Source: Plumapathes pennacea | Lineage: Eukaryota > Cnidaria > Anthozoa > Antipatharia > Myriopathidae | Reading direction: 5' to 3' | Length of the DNA stretch: 64,000 nt | NCBI GenBank assembly: GCA_964036295.1 | Contig: OZ038473.1 | Coordinates: 6,851,501-6,915,500, forward strand | In this document: piece by piece, positions 51,695-63,562 of the stretch | Numbering within the stretch: position 1 is the stretch's first letter | How the letters are laid out: each line of letters opens with the position of its first letter | Position numbers and translations under genes: made by a program | Notes under the pieces: model-generated | Told to the model about the DNA's origin: nothing | Seen by the model: the letters and a program-made list of their open reading frames with translations, nothing else | The model's database searches: none

Positions 51695-51806
51695 CGGTGC
51701 AGGTTCTTTATCAGTGATATCTCTAAATAACCGGCTCTCAAGGCTTGCCTCATATACGGGAATAGTGCAAGAGTTTGTTGTATGATGTGTTCTAGAATAT
51801 CTTCGT

Positions 51807-53982
51807 TTAAGACAGTTGCATGTACTTCTGCACTTGTTGATTCGTAAGACAGTGGTGGATTGTTTTCAATTGCATTTCACTCTGTACGGGCAAGTCCGAA
51901 GTCCGGGAGGAGGGTCGATCATCACAATCTGATTCAGGGCGTTGGTTCACCTCCTCTTGGGCGTGCCAGTGCACATCGGGTGGGCTTTCACTGATGCTGC
52001 CACTTGAGTCGGAGAAAGGCTGTTGGTCCAATGTGTTGGTCGACCCAAGTAGTCTGATCGCCGGTGATAATGTTGCCATGTCGTGCCACGCAGGATTGTT
52101 CTGCAGTCCAACATAGTGTTCCCCGTCCCCTTCTGCAAAGTGACCAATGTAAAAAGTGCAAATGGGAAGTGAATTCATGGGTGAAATAACTGCAGTTGCA
52201 GCAGGTCCAAGGGAAGAAATGACAACAAACGCCACATTATAGAGTTCAGCCGCAGCTTGTAGAGTGAGATGATCACCGTATGTGCCGTCTCGCGCCATAG
52301 CCTCCAGATATGTCGACCATGCAACCGTCGTATAGTTCTGCATGTGGGGTTGAGTCGTTAAATATTCCACGATCTGCTGACGAATATTATTCACTGAGCG
52401 ATGCAGTCCAATGCTTCGGAATGACTCGCATAAAACTGCAAACTGGCAATTCCCATCACCTGGCGGATCGTATGTGATTGAATAATGGGCAGAACTGAGA
52501 CGATCTTCCATGAAATGTCTTTCACTGTTGTATGTTATTTTATATTTTTTACGATGGCTCCCTCTATCACTTTTCATTTCTGCATTTTTTGCCTTATTCT
52601 TTCTTTTTCGCTCCTTCTCCATCGTTGTGCTAGTTATATCAGTAACTGAAATCCATCTTGTCATGCGCTTAATTGATGTTGGCGAAGAAAAGGCAACTTT
52701 ATACAAGTTTTCCTCAACATTTCTTTTCAAGACTTGTGCTTCCAAAACATATCTCTTTTTCGCCAACTTACTGCCAGTGCCGGGATATCTAATCAGGACA
52801 GTCTCACCAACGTTGTAAACGGAAGGGGGGTGTATTCTGGCTCCTCTCTCTACCATCCGATTTGCACACTTCTCGGTGGCAGACAAAGCCTGTGCTCTCG
52901 CGGTTTTCACATTTTTTGAATGGCGTCTGTAGTCCGTAGGGCGTGGACTCACCATTTCTTGGTATGTGTCGAAAGGCATATCCCATTCACTGACGCGGGA
53001 GTTTCCTGTTTGAGCTACAAGATTTGGCTTTCGCCCATAATAAATTTCAAAAGGTGATTTCCAAGCAAGTTCCTCTTTTGGGTCTTGGTTAAGGGCCTCG
53101 GCGTAGTTCGGTACCCTCTTGACCCAGTTAACGCCGGCCTTCTTAATCACAAGGAAATCGAACCTCAGTTTTTTCTTAAATGTCCTATGAGCTCTCTCTA
53201 CCTTACCCTGCGATTGGGGATGGTAAGAACGGCCTTTAATAACTTTGATTTCAAGTTTTTTGCAAAGGCGATGAACTGCTCCATCGAATTCTCATCAATT
53301 CTGTTCCTTGGTCATGCTGTATTACACGAGGAGCTCCATGTTCCCTATAAATGCGTATCAGCTCCCGCGCTACGTTGGAAGATAGCTTTCGTTCTAATGG
53401 GATCAACCAATGATAGCGGCTGAAAACATCCATGATTGAAAGCACATACTTGAACAACTTGCCTCCGTATTTGGTCTGTATTTTCTGCATGTCTATCAAG
53501 TCGATCTGATGGCGTATTTGAACACCTCTTGCCCGAATCGGACGAAGCCTTGCCCTGTTTGTAAAGCGAACGTTGAGTTTCTGGTAAATAGTGGACTTCG
53601 ACAGCACTTTGTGGACATTGCGTTCAGAGATACCACTGTAACAATCCTTGAGCTTGTGGTATATTTTCCTCGTGCCTGATCCCTTGGATTTTTTGAAGGA
53701 TTTCTTCACGACGTCTTTCAGGGCAGATTTCTTCACAATTGCCTTTCCTTTGAAGCACAATGCGCCTGATTACAGGGAAAGCTTGTCTTTGTTTCGCCAG
53801 AACCTTACCCGTGCGGAGTTTTGCTTCGCCGTTCGTTCCCTCACTGGAATGTCAAATTCTCCCTTGATCATCTGCACGAAGATTTCGTAGGTTTCATTAT
53901 CCAGTGCTGTTATCGCAAATCCACGGTAGATGCAAGCTGAGATAATTACAAGGAGCACGCTTCCGAAATAAAGAGACTTCAT
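51807..53982 (-). pseudogene. Integrase-OTU protease fusion (Ginger-like transposase)
   Basis: ATG 53982 begins MKSLYFGSVLLVIISACIYR, oddly like a signal peptide. The protein proper follows: LDNETYEIFVQMIKGEFDIP and, after an in-frame TAA (about 53770), KKSFKKSKGSGTRKIYHKLK. The catalytic core has HQIDLIDMQ (first Asp), SIMDVFSRYHWL and HDQGTE (second Asp). Near 53300 a 10-bp imperfect duplication shifts the frame, after which HPQSQGKVERAHRTFKK supplies the glutamate. A GPY/F-like module (VYNVGETVLIRYPGTG...LEAQVLKRN...LYKVAF) comes next. The OTU protease has DPPGDGNCQFAVL (Asp and Cys, about 52460) and EHYVGLQ (His, about 52105). The OTU may remove ubiquitin-type tags; the integrase would move the element. 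The frameshift and stop make it inactive. Confidence 0.85.
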
Positions 53983-55390
53983 TGCTTACTATAAACTACA
54001 AGAGAAGGCGAGAACAGCAATACAGCATTACCTTCATCAGATCAACGTCTGTGACGACGGTATACAGCTGGCGCCAGACAATGTCTAGACACGCCGAGTT
54101 TTCGATTACAGTTTTCTCTTGTGAAAAGTTCCTAATTTTAATTAACACTCTTTAAAAGACAGGATCCATCTTGCAATTATTGAAAAATTAAGGGAAAAAA
54201 GTTATTCTCTGCGGTTAGCATTTTTGTTTCTTCTCCGTAGTTGTCAATGTAATCTCTGTACAATTTAAGCGACTGTCTAGACAACTAATTTACCGTTTAT
54301 CGCAGTCTTTCGTATGAAAATAGCCCTGCCCAAAAATCTCACATGATCAGCCCGCCTACCCAAAATTCAGTTTGCCTTTTGCTCAATGGTAACATGTCTG
54401 GGGAAAGTGTTGAAAATTCTAATTCCATCCCGATAAAGTCAGAAGTGAAGCCTATGGAAATGTTGAGACACGACATGCGTTAGTGCCGGCCCGACTACTA
54501 CAGAGCGAGCCATCAGGCGTGTTTAAACACCGAAAATGAAATGGGGAAATACTGTATTTTTAACTCGTGAATGCGAAGCAATGAAAGAGTTATAGCAGTT
54601 AGGGGGAAAAGTTCATTCGCTCACTCACTTGGTCGATCAGCTGTAAACCTCCAACTGTTAACAATAGCGGGTCCCAGGGGAACTGCGTGCCTTTGTTATT
54701 GTGATTGAGATGAGAAGTGCAAGAAAGGAAAATCCGCGAAAAAATAAACACGAGCATCACACTGTACCACTCTTGTTGGCATTGCGGTTTTTTCAATAAC
54801 ATTACTATTGTCGACCAAACTACACAGCCGTGACAAGAGTGTCTGTCCCTCATGAATGTTTTGAATCTGATCCGGGACACCTCTTTCGACTCTTTGATAA
54901 TGGTAAACAATTGTCCAGTTGGATTAGCCGGCTATTCCTGTCACCTCAATTTGAACAGCAGGTTGCTTTAGAGTTTATTTGTACGGAGGTAGGGACACCC
55001 GGCTACCCGAGTTACGTGGGTCCCCGAGCCACTCGGGTAGGGTCAAATTTGTATACAAACCGCTTTTGCCCGGGTCAACTCTCTCCTCGCTCTCGTTTCT
55101 TCCAACTTCACCAATGAATAATTATATCGAACAGAAGATTCTACACAAAAGCTGTCCTCTTGTTGACAAAGATTAAGTAAAAAACCATGAAAGCCCCCTG
55201 GAGTTCAATGTAACTGGCAGCTATGAAATTTATCAAACCGATCAGGAAAGCCACGAGAGCTCTTGGATCCGCCATGGTGAAACTGAAGGCAAAACCGACT
55301 CGGCCACGCCTGCTTTGTTGTTTACATATGAGTATAAGTGTCTCGGGGTGCAGTGTGACTCAGGGGCCCGGGTGTCCCTACCTTCATATA

Positions 55391-55598
55391 TTGTTACATT
55401 TTGCGTTGTTACATTTCGCGTTAAAGGAGTTGTTACATTTTGCGTCGGAAAGTTGTTACATTTCGCGCTAAAGGAGTTGTTACATTTTGCGTCAAAAGTT
55501 GTTACACTTTGGGTTAATGTTACATTTTGTGGTGGAAGTTGTTACATTTTGCGTTAATGTTACATTTTGCGTTGATTGTTACATTTCGCGGCGTAACA
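55391..55598 (-). repeat. Right terminal repeat made of ten TGTAACA units
   Basis: Complement of 50997-51213 with ten matching units; one spacer is 8 bp shorter. Followed by TCACC. Confidence 0.85.
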
Positions 55599-55609
55599 TC
55601 ACCAAAGAA

Positions 55610-55770
55610 ATGGCGGTTTACAGTTCAGCTGCTGAGTAACCGCGCCTTGACGTCGTACCTGACACACACACGAACATTAAATTCCGAGATGGCGACCCGC
55701 TTGGAGTCTTCAAATAGGGTGATACTACTGCATTAGCGACAGGATTATTACCCTCGCTTACGCTCGGGGA
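55610..55770 (-). mobile_element. Helitron 5'-end fragment
   Basis: Reads leftward from TCCCCGAGCG at 55770 through the GACTCCAAGCGGGTCGCCAT block. Its interior side is cut by the Ginger-like element's right flank, so the Ginger-like element probably landed in an older Helitron copy. Confidence 0.6.
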
Positions 55771-55838
55771 CAATTGTTCCCACTGATATCATTGACTGCC
55801 GTTCGTGAGGTCCGTCCTGGCTATAAATGCGGAATATA

Positions 55839-57233
55839 CTAGAAATACGATAATCGCAGATACCCCATCGCTCTGCCATTGATGGGACTTTTACTTTGGT
55901 ACTCCCAACAAGATTAACCTTTGTTTTACCGAAATGTTGAATCAATTCTTCGAAGTCAAGTGCTACATGCAAAGGGAGGAGAAAAAGAATGGTGCGTGTT
56001 ATACTTTTGCGTTGAAAAAAAAGAGTCGATTGCGTGACGAAGTACGTATTTCCCACGGTCGGCACGTCTAATTAATTCATACAGTCTGCCAAGCACGTTC
56101 TCAAACTTTAATACTCAAATTTTGAAGTTGGTCGGCTGTCGTAGTACGGGAAAAAAGGAACACCGATTTTCCAATTTTGAATTCATAGGCAGTACAATTA
56201 AATAGGCTTCCTGTGCAATTTGTTTTTACTCTGGATTGCATGCACACGACTCAGGCATGCATGTTTAATGAGCTTGAATTGTTTTGTTTGTGAACCCGCT
56301 CAAAAACAACATGATTTCTCCCAGAATCAAAGCAAAACTTGAACGGTTTACTTCAAATTATACACGGGCTTCAGACCTAGTCATACTTCTTAGGGCTCGT
56401 GAACGATTCTCGCTGCAATCACCGCATGTCAAATTACAGTATTTGTTACAGTTTTAGTCTTGAAAGAAAAAATAAGACATCTGACTAAATCATTCAAGAC
56501 TCCAAGTTCCGACTGCTCTGAGCGAATACGGGTAGCCGAAACTGGCGACAGAAGCATATTAAAACAATACTTCGAGGGAAAATGATCAGCATACAGATTT
56601 TAATACATTCTTGAAGTGATCGAGTTACAAGATACGGGTAGAATATATTTGTCACGGTGATTGTTCGATTTCCACTGACTAACCTTTGTTGCTTGTCCTT
56701 TCTGAATAAGTATCTGAGTTTAACACAAAACGGCGTCTGAAGCTCCCGATTTAGATAAGATAAGCTTTCAAGCGCTGTTCCCTTTGCGGAGCCGTTTCTT
56801 CGGAACGCTTCCGTTCATTATGCGCTGTCGGTTATAACATCTTTGTTGTCTTTTCTCTAGACGTATTTGGCGCTGTTCGATCATTTCACGATTTCGCCTT
56901 GCCCGTGCCTGTTCCCTTCTCTTTTGAAGACGAGCTCCGCGAGACCGTTCTGTTTCAAGTTTTCCAGTTTTCAAATTCATTTTCGTGAACGCAGTTACGT
57001 ACAATTGTTGCTTCGTTCAAATCTTTTTTTTCCGAATGTCAATAAAAACACTGGCGAAGACGCTAATCGATAATTATTACGACATTGCCTTAGGCACCTG
57101 GCCTAAAAGGTCGTACCTGACACACATACACCCACGAACATAAAATTTTGAGATGGCGACACGCTTGGAGTCTTCATATAAGGCGATTTTGCTGCATTAG
57201 CGTTGTGATTATTACCCTCGCTTCGCTCGGGGA
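55839..57233 (-). mobile_element. Non-autonomous Helitron, copy E
   Basis: 1,395 bp. TCCCCGAGCGAAGCGAGGG starts at 57233 with A before it; CTAG ends at 55839 with T after it. The interior matches copies A and B at moderate identity and includes the coiled-coil ORF at 57004-56768 (MNLKTGKLETERSRGARLQK). Confidence 0.85.
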
Positions 57234-57239
57234 TTAAGC

Positions 57240-58150
57240 AATTTGAGTTTGAAATGTCGGGCGTCAAATCTCCGTCACCGCATGCAACGGTACTTTATTT
57301 ATCAAAAGCACGTTTCACACACACGAGAAGCACAGTGGAACAATCGTAAATATAGTTGTCGTAAGCGTGACACGAAACGTAGGCGTGAGCGGACACCACG
57401 CGCGGATCAATTTCCAATATATTTTGAGTATTTACATCAAACAAAGACACCTACAAAACCCTTGGCGGGAAAACTCTTTTGAGTATTTAGACCGAAGAAA
57501 GACATTAACATACTGTATTCGTTTAATAAAGTGTCTTTTGGAGTAGTTTTATGGGGAACCGATCGCTTTTGTGGCACAGTATAATATGAAATTAATTATT
57601 TGGCGGGAAAATTTCTCTTACCGCAATTGGAGCAACTTCAAATGTGAGTCAAGTTTCCCCCAATTGTTTTTTTAATTTGGTTTAGGCGGCAATGAACTAC
57701 CAAAAACAGGTTTTAAATGAAAAATAAGCAACCGCACTTTTGGAAAATAGACGTTCAAAAACGTTGAAAATCTGACATGTCTGGATTTTTGTTTGACCTC
57801 TACTGTTTCAAGCCACTCGCCAAAAAGGAAGCACCTGATAAAATCTGACTTTGAGACTGTAATCTAGGGGAAATATACCCATGGAAATAGTGTGAAAAAG
57901 CTCGCTGGTAAAATCTGTTTGAAAGTTGGTATTTTTTTTGTCTCGAAGTTGGTCTAATTTCGGACGCCATTTTGGCTCCCGCGGCCCCAAAATCTAGGGG
58001 GGGTGGTCAATCTCCGAAACAAAAGACCCGAAATTCGTTCAAGTGCCACCATTCATAATCATACTAGATAGACATCAAGTGCTGGTAATATTATGAAATT
58101 CGGCCGATCCCCATCTTTTGACCTTGCCCGGTTTTCTCAGACAACAGCTC
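57240..58150. other. No recognised gene
   Basis: A 79-codon plus-strand frame at 57243-57482 is Arg/Lys-rich (KRDTKRRRERTPRADQ) but shows no family similarity or splice support. The rest is AT-rich spacer. Confidence 0.4.
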
Positions 58151-58159
58151 TTAAATACA

Positions 58160-58400
58160 TAGCAAGCAAAATTGTCTTATTCCATGAAGAGCAAGACACT
58201 TCCTTTCTTCTACAATCTTAAGAAATCTCTATTACACCTTAGTACACCCTTGTCTACAATGTCGTAATATCATATGGGGCAACACGTATCCATCCAGATT
58301 AGATACAATTGTATGATACAATTAAAAAAATACAAAAAAAGATTCTCAGAAAAATAACCTCGAAATATAATGATGATACATACATCTTATTCGATGGTTT
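58160..58400 (+). pseudogene. LINE reverse transcriptase C-terminal scrap
   Basis: Plus-strand translation gives LRNLYYTLVHPCLQCRNIIW, GNTYPSRLDTI and, after a stop, IKKIQKKILRKITSKYNDD. This resembles the region after the catalytic core in CR1-type LINE proteins (...YP.L.Y...WGNTYPS.L..I...QKK..R.I). It is short and broken. Confidence 0.5.
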
Positions 58401-58459
58401 AGCGCGTAATACGGGCCGGTATTTTACGAGTTGCTCGTATTTTTCCGAGCCCCGCCGGA

Positions 58460-60825
58460 GTCACAACTGCCGTTTGTCCATGGCGATTGTTCGCTTTCCA
58501 CCAACTGAACTGTGCTTTCTCTTCCTTGACAAATTATCCAGTAACAGTTTCTTTCGATGGAAGGGTCTTGTATCTGAAGTCATAGACTTTCGTTGCACCG
58601 TTTTACCTTGCACTCAGAAAAAAGCAAACGAGGTTAATAAGATATTTATTATATGGCTTTAGATCTTTCGGCAAACACAAAAACAAGGCCCCAACGAGTA
58701 CTCATCTCATTCATTCAACAACATCAATCGCGATCAGGCATGCATTACGCACGTTTGTTTTCACACCAAATTCAGTTAACAGCTTACAATTCTACCGATT
58801 TGAAAATCTTGAAAGAAAATAAGCGTCTGTTGAACCAACTGCCTAGATAAATACTAATTTGTTCTGAGCTGAATGAAATGGCCCATAGCGTGTGTCAAAC
58901 AACAACACTGCAGTGAACTTTATTCGGTGAACGACTCGAACTCGCCCTTGCTCGCTCACTAAAGATTTAAAAAAACTGCAGTCTTATCTCCTTCCAGAAG
59001 TAACTGCTTTGTAACTCAGAGTATTTTTTATTCTTTTGAATAAGTTTCTTACACGTACAATAATGTAGAAGGCAAAATGGCACTAAAAGAAAATCATTTC
59101 ATCACAAACTGCGACCGACACATCGTTGAAAGTTATATTATTCAAAACTCACCGCTTAATTTTCCTGCCTCCTCATGGAGCGTTTAGGTTTCTTTCAGCA
59201 AAATAAACGTCTTCAAATCACCACGGCATTTTTGTCCCAGTCAGTGATTTCGAAATACAGAGTTCTCATGCATTGTGAAAAATTTATTTACAGTCTTCAC
59301 AGTGCGCCATGACGAGCAAACATATCTGCAAAACTTGATTCTTGCACGGTTTTAGTCATAACTGTTCGCGGTGATTGTTCGCTTTCCACTTTCTTCCTGG
59401 CAAGTGTGCAAATTTTAACAGAGGTGAAACAACCCTCCATACTCTGCAGCGGTTGTTGTCAATTACGGCTGAGGTCGCAAGCAATTTTTTCCTCGGATGC
59501 CTTCCTTCTTCGTAACGGTCATTTTCCAATATTGTAAGCTTTCCCCGATCAGCATAACTTAACAGTGAGTATCCGGAACGTTTAAACTTCCCATTGCACT
59601 TCTGGGCCTTTTATGACAAACGTTTAGCAACTTTTCGAGTAATCATTTGCGATCCACATGTGCAAACTGATTTTGCGGTCCGTACAATAAAATCAGTACG
59701 TACGGTAAAATTGACCAATCAGAACGTGCGTAAAATCAATTTACAGTCCGCACAGGAAGGTATGGACCGGTAAATTAACCAATCGTAGCGTGCGTAGTAT
59801 CAGTGCCATATAATAAATATATCTTATTAGGCGTGTAGTACGGCTGTATATTTTTACGAGTCGTGCAGTATTTTGGCGAGCCGCTTAGTAAAAGATGTAA
59901 ATTATTTTTAAATCGCGGTACGTTGTGTGACCAAAGTGACATGTTTTCAGCGCGCGATATGTCAATCAAGTTTAGTGCCGTGTGCAGTGTAAGCAAGCGC
60001 GGGTTTTGTACTTGCAGTACTTCTAGTCGTTGTTTTCTGAGCCGAGTAACATTGAAGCTGAAAGAGCTACTTTAAACAAAGTTTGCGGGGAGATCTGAGA
60101 TACTACATCACATAATGTGGCCATAAACAGAACAAATTGGACGAACAAGATGTGTCAACATTTTCATTTTCGTCGAGTGCCATGAATCAACAAACAGCCA
60201 GTTCTCGCCTTCTCCTCACTTATGAAGTATGAAAAGAACTTTATCTTGTGGCCAGTGGTGGTACAGTTTGCATTGCCGTTTCTCGATAGAGGTAATCATT
60301 GCCTGTTGTTGCAAGTCGATGCCATAGATCTTGGACTGGAATTACACACCGAGGCAAATCCAACGGCTGTCGTGTTGAATGCCGACAAGAACTCGTTTCG
60401 AGATTGACAGGGATTCTTAAACTGCTCTCAGAAATATTGATCTGGCTGGAAATACTATGGCCTGATAACCGAACTGTGGTGTGTGGTCTGACATTTTGTG
60501 GAACGGAAGATTAGTTATGTTGCGGCAAATTCAGTTGATTTTCTGACGAAGAAGCTGGTCTCCGTGCTCGATTTTGCGTATCGGATAGTAAGCCAGGTCA
60601 GTTTAAATTCTGTGCTTCTTTCTTTGCTTAATATTCTCTAGAGATGATGTAAATACCAGCTGTGCACAGGGCGACTTTTATACGAAAAGCGAAAGAAAAG
60701 AATTAACGGCAGCGAATGAAGAAAAAAACGTTGAATACGGCTGTATCTTTTTTACGTGTCTATGGAGTTATTCGCACGTTACTATGCGGTATTTTCACGT
60801 TACTAAGGGAGTTATATAATAAATC
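58460..60825. other. No recognised gene
   Basis: Scattered blocks such as GCGATTGTTCGCTTTCCAC (58480) and GTGATTGTTCGCTTTCCACT (59370) match the complement of the Helitron interior (about 6880-6900), so old Helitron debris is present. I see no exon structure. Confidence 0.4.
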
Positions 60826-60952
60826 GAGTTATGGATGCACGCGGGAAGTTGGGAGAGCACGAGAGAAGCGTAAGAGTTGCTCAAGGCGTAGCCGAGAGCA
60901 ACTCTAGCTTCACGAGTGCTCTCCCAACTTACCAAGTGCATCCATAACTCGA
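60826..60952. repeat. Fold-back element
   Basis: The arms CGAGTTATGGATGCAC...AGTTGGGAGAGCAC and their complement pair over about 45 bp each around a short centre with its own GAGTTGCTC/GAGCAACTC palindrome. The region would form a long hairpin. Confidence 0.8.
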
Positions 60953-60959
60953 TAGACGC

Positions 60960-63130
60960 ACAGCTAAAAGCATGAACCAATTCTTTTATAACATAGGCAC
61001 ACGAAATTACGAGCGAAAAACAAATTTTAGTTTCTGATTGAATGCAAAATTCACTTTCGACGCACAAAAGGAACAACAAACTTTCTCATTAGCTGATTAA
61101 AAACACGCCACAACTTACTAACATTTCTGTCATCTAAAATTTCATGAGTCGATGAAAAAGATGTCGTTTAATTGACGAAAACACTGGAAGTACTGTTACC
61201 TGGCGTGATGAAGGCCAGCAGCATGCGGTGACTTTAGAATTTGTGACGATGTAGATGTTTTGAACGGTACAGTTGTTAAAGATGTACCCAGGAAATTCAA
61301 CTCGCCGCTTCAAAACAACGCGAGATTTACCTTGAACCAGACACTGCGGGTCCGGAAAAGCAAAGTGATCAGTCAAAGAATGTGAACAATCACAATGAAC
61401 GAAAGAGATGTTTGCCGAGCGGACTGTTATTTGAGCTGCCAGCAAACTGTACTGTAAATCCTGCAAGTATGGCAGCTTTCGGAATGAGTAAACACCGCTT
61501 TATTTCAAAACTATTGGTATAAGTCTTGACGGACATTTATCTTTTTGCTGTGATGAGTTTCACTGTCTACGAGAATTAAGTCGTCAAGAAATAGGTAAGT
61601 TTTGATTCATACAATTTTCTGTGCCGACCGTCAAAATACAGAATTTTACAGACTATATTACTGATTTCCTTTGGACTCCATTACTGATTATTACTGATTT
61701 CGTTGGACTCCATGTAGTACAAGTTTCTTCCGGAAACTAAAGCTATTTTCTTCTGAGTTGTAAAGCGCCTGTTTATTTTCAAACAAGGAAAGCTAGAAGC
61801 GGCATTTGCTCACATCATATAATTGAGCACGGCCGGGCGTGCACAATTAATTTAAGGAGCACGCTTTTCGACCAATGAGAACGTGGCTTATATCGTGACT
61901 GTTATAAATCTACTTGATCAAGCGTTTTACCAGTCCACCTAAGCTATAATATCACTGCAAATATTTTCCCCAGTTAAATCGAATTCTATCATATTATTGC
62001 TGAATGATAGTTGCAACGTTTGTCAAAGATTTATAGGAATCGCATAAAAAAGACCCTCTCTCCGTAGATGCTTTGCGCACCCATGTTTATATTTTCATCC
62101 GGAGCTCGACTTTTCTGAGGCGCCCACATTATGACTGATCGATCTAACTGTCGCTGCTTGCCGTATTTAGTACACTTTCTGAATTTGTGCTGATTTATTT
62201 CGCGATAAAACGCAGAAAACATGAGAATCCGCCATTTTCGTATGATACGAAAATGGCCGCCGTCAGTCACTGGGCGCGCAAAAGCATCTACGATGAGATG
62301 GTCTCTTTAATTAAAGACAAAAAAGTTGTGATCAAAAGTTTGTCGTGAACGAGTGCGCCCGATGAAACTCACCACTTTGCTAGAGGAGGCACGACTTTCC
62401 TGTGAGGCATTGCAAAAAGACGCCCCACAACTTTTGGCTCTTTTAAGCGGTTGATTGTGTGTTCATTTGAAGTACCACACACCATTATCGTTTGATGATT
62501 ACGTTTTCCTCCATTATCGGACTTTGCGTTTTATTTGGTGACCGTTTTAGTAAGGTTTTCTCCGTTTTAGGAGTCTTCCCTTTGTGCTAACTGGTGCAGG
62601 GGTTAAAGGTAACAGGTCAAACAATCATGACGCAAAGTCTGGAACTGCTTCTTTTATTCTTCAAATATACCAAATGTGAAACTGTTTAGGTGGCTTCAAT
62701 GCTCTTTATGACTTGTTCCATTATAATGCAGCTTTTTGATGTTGTCTTTGAAATCCAGTTTAAAACGAGGTGCAGTGCAAAGCCTTCCAAGTGAAAGTTT
62801 CTGTTTACATAAATACTTTCATGCAAAACTGTTTTTACATTTGAACCACTACTCCAAACCTAATTTTGACAGGCACAGCAGAAAATTAAAAAGCTCTTTG
62901 GATCCAGTTGACTTGTGGGCACTTGCATCTTGCAGTCGCTGTGTACGAGCTTTACCGTACTGTATGTAGTACGGTGCGTGCGCCGCGCCTTATTTGGAGA
63001 TGTTTTCCTTTCTATGTCTTCATACCACAAGTCACTGCTAGTTTCTCGCACTCTGATTTATCGATTTGCCGAGGTAAATTGGAATCCAGACAATGATGCT
63101 GATGCCAGCATATCACGCTTTGCAACGTAA
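60960..63130. other. No recognised gene
   Basis: A perfect 25-bp palindrome centred near 62244 (CCATTTTCGTAT-G-ATACGAAAATGG) and a short duplication of ATTACTGATT...TTGGACTCCAT at 61657-61715 are the only structured features I see. Confidence 0.4.
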
Positions 63131-63137
63131 TACAACA

Positions 63138-63328
63138 ATTAACAAATTGACGTCAGTTTTTTATGTGTCTGTCCTCTTATTGATCATGAAACGCGTCATA
63201 ACATTGTCAAAAAGTTGTGGATCCACGAGGCGCTTCGCCGAGTGGATCCGCAACTTTTTGACAATGTTATGACGCGTTTCGTGATCAATAAGAGGACAGA
63301 CACGTAAAAAACTGACGTCAATTTGTTT
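63138..63328. repeat. Fold-back MITE, near-perfect 95-bp arms
   Basis: The left arm starts AACAAATTGACGTCAGTTTT and the right arm is its complement, with the turn at GAGGCGCTTCGCCGAG near 63225-63240. Only a few mismatches are visible. Non-coding, likely a snap-back MITE. Confidence 0.85.
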
Positions 63329-63562
63329 TTTACAATAACAAAAATCAAGCGACGACGCGGGGAAAACACGCACTAAAACTGCACTTTATTCAATCTGACA
63401 AAATCATTGTCAATAACTTTCACGCTGTCTGATTGGTTAACGTTAAATTTCAAGACATTTCATTGGCTAAAAAATGACAGTTTGACGTGAGCATTTGAAG
63501 CATGAATAAATTAAGAAGGCAAAACTCAGTCAAGGAAAGTTCGGCAAAATTTGCACAATTGT

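Larger units (their letters stand above)
50997..55598. mobile_element. Ginger-like DNA transposon (integrase-OTU) with tandem-repeat inverted termini
   Basis: 4,602 bp. The termini start TGTTACGCCGC and are inverted copies over about 210 bp, each holding ten TGTAACA-bearing units in the same order and spacing except for one 8-bp difference. The 5-bp TCACC duplication flanks it. The main gene is an integrase with a C-terminal OTU protease, the domain pair described for Ginger1 elements. Ginger1 is reported with CCGG-type 4-bp duplications, so this may be another branch. TG...CA ends recall LTR-type integrase substrates. Confidence 0.75.

Noticed and set aside
52510..52818. Hydrophobic plus-strand frame of about 100 residues
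   Set aside because: Antisense to the Lys/Arg-rich segment of the integrase-OTU gene.
53760..53982. A retroviral or Gypsy LTR element for the integrase at 51.8-54 kb
   Set aside because: No protease, RT or RNase H is present; the ends are inverted, not direct, repeats; and the OTU domain fits Ginger-type transposons.
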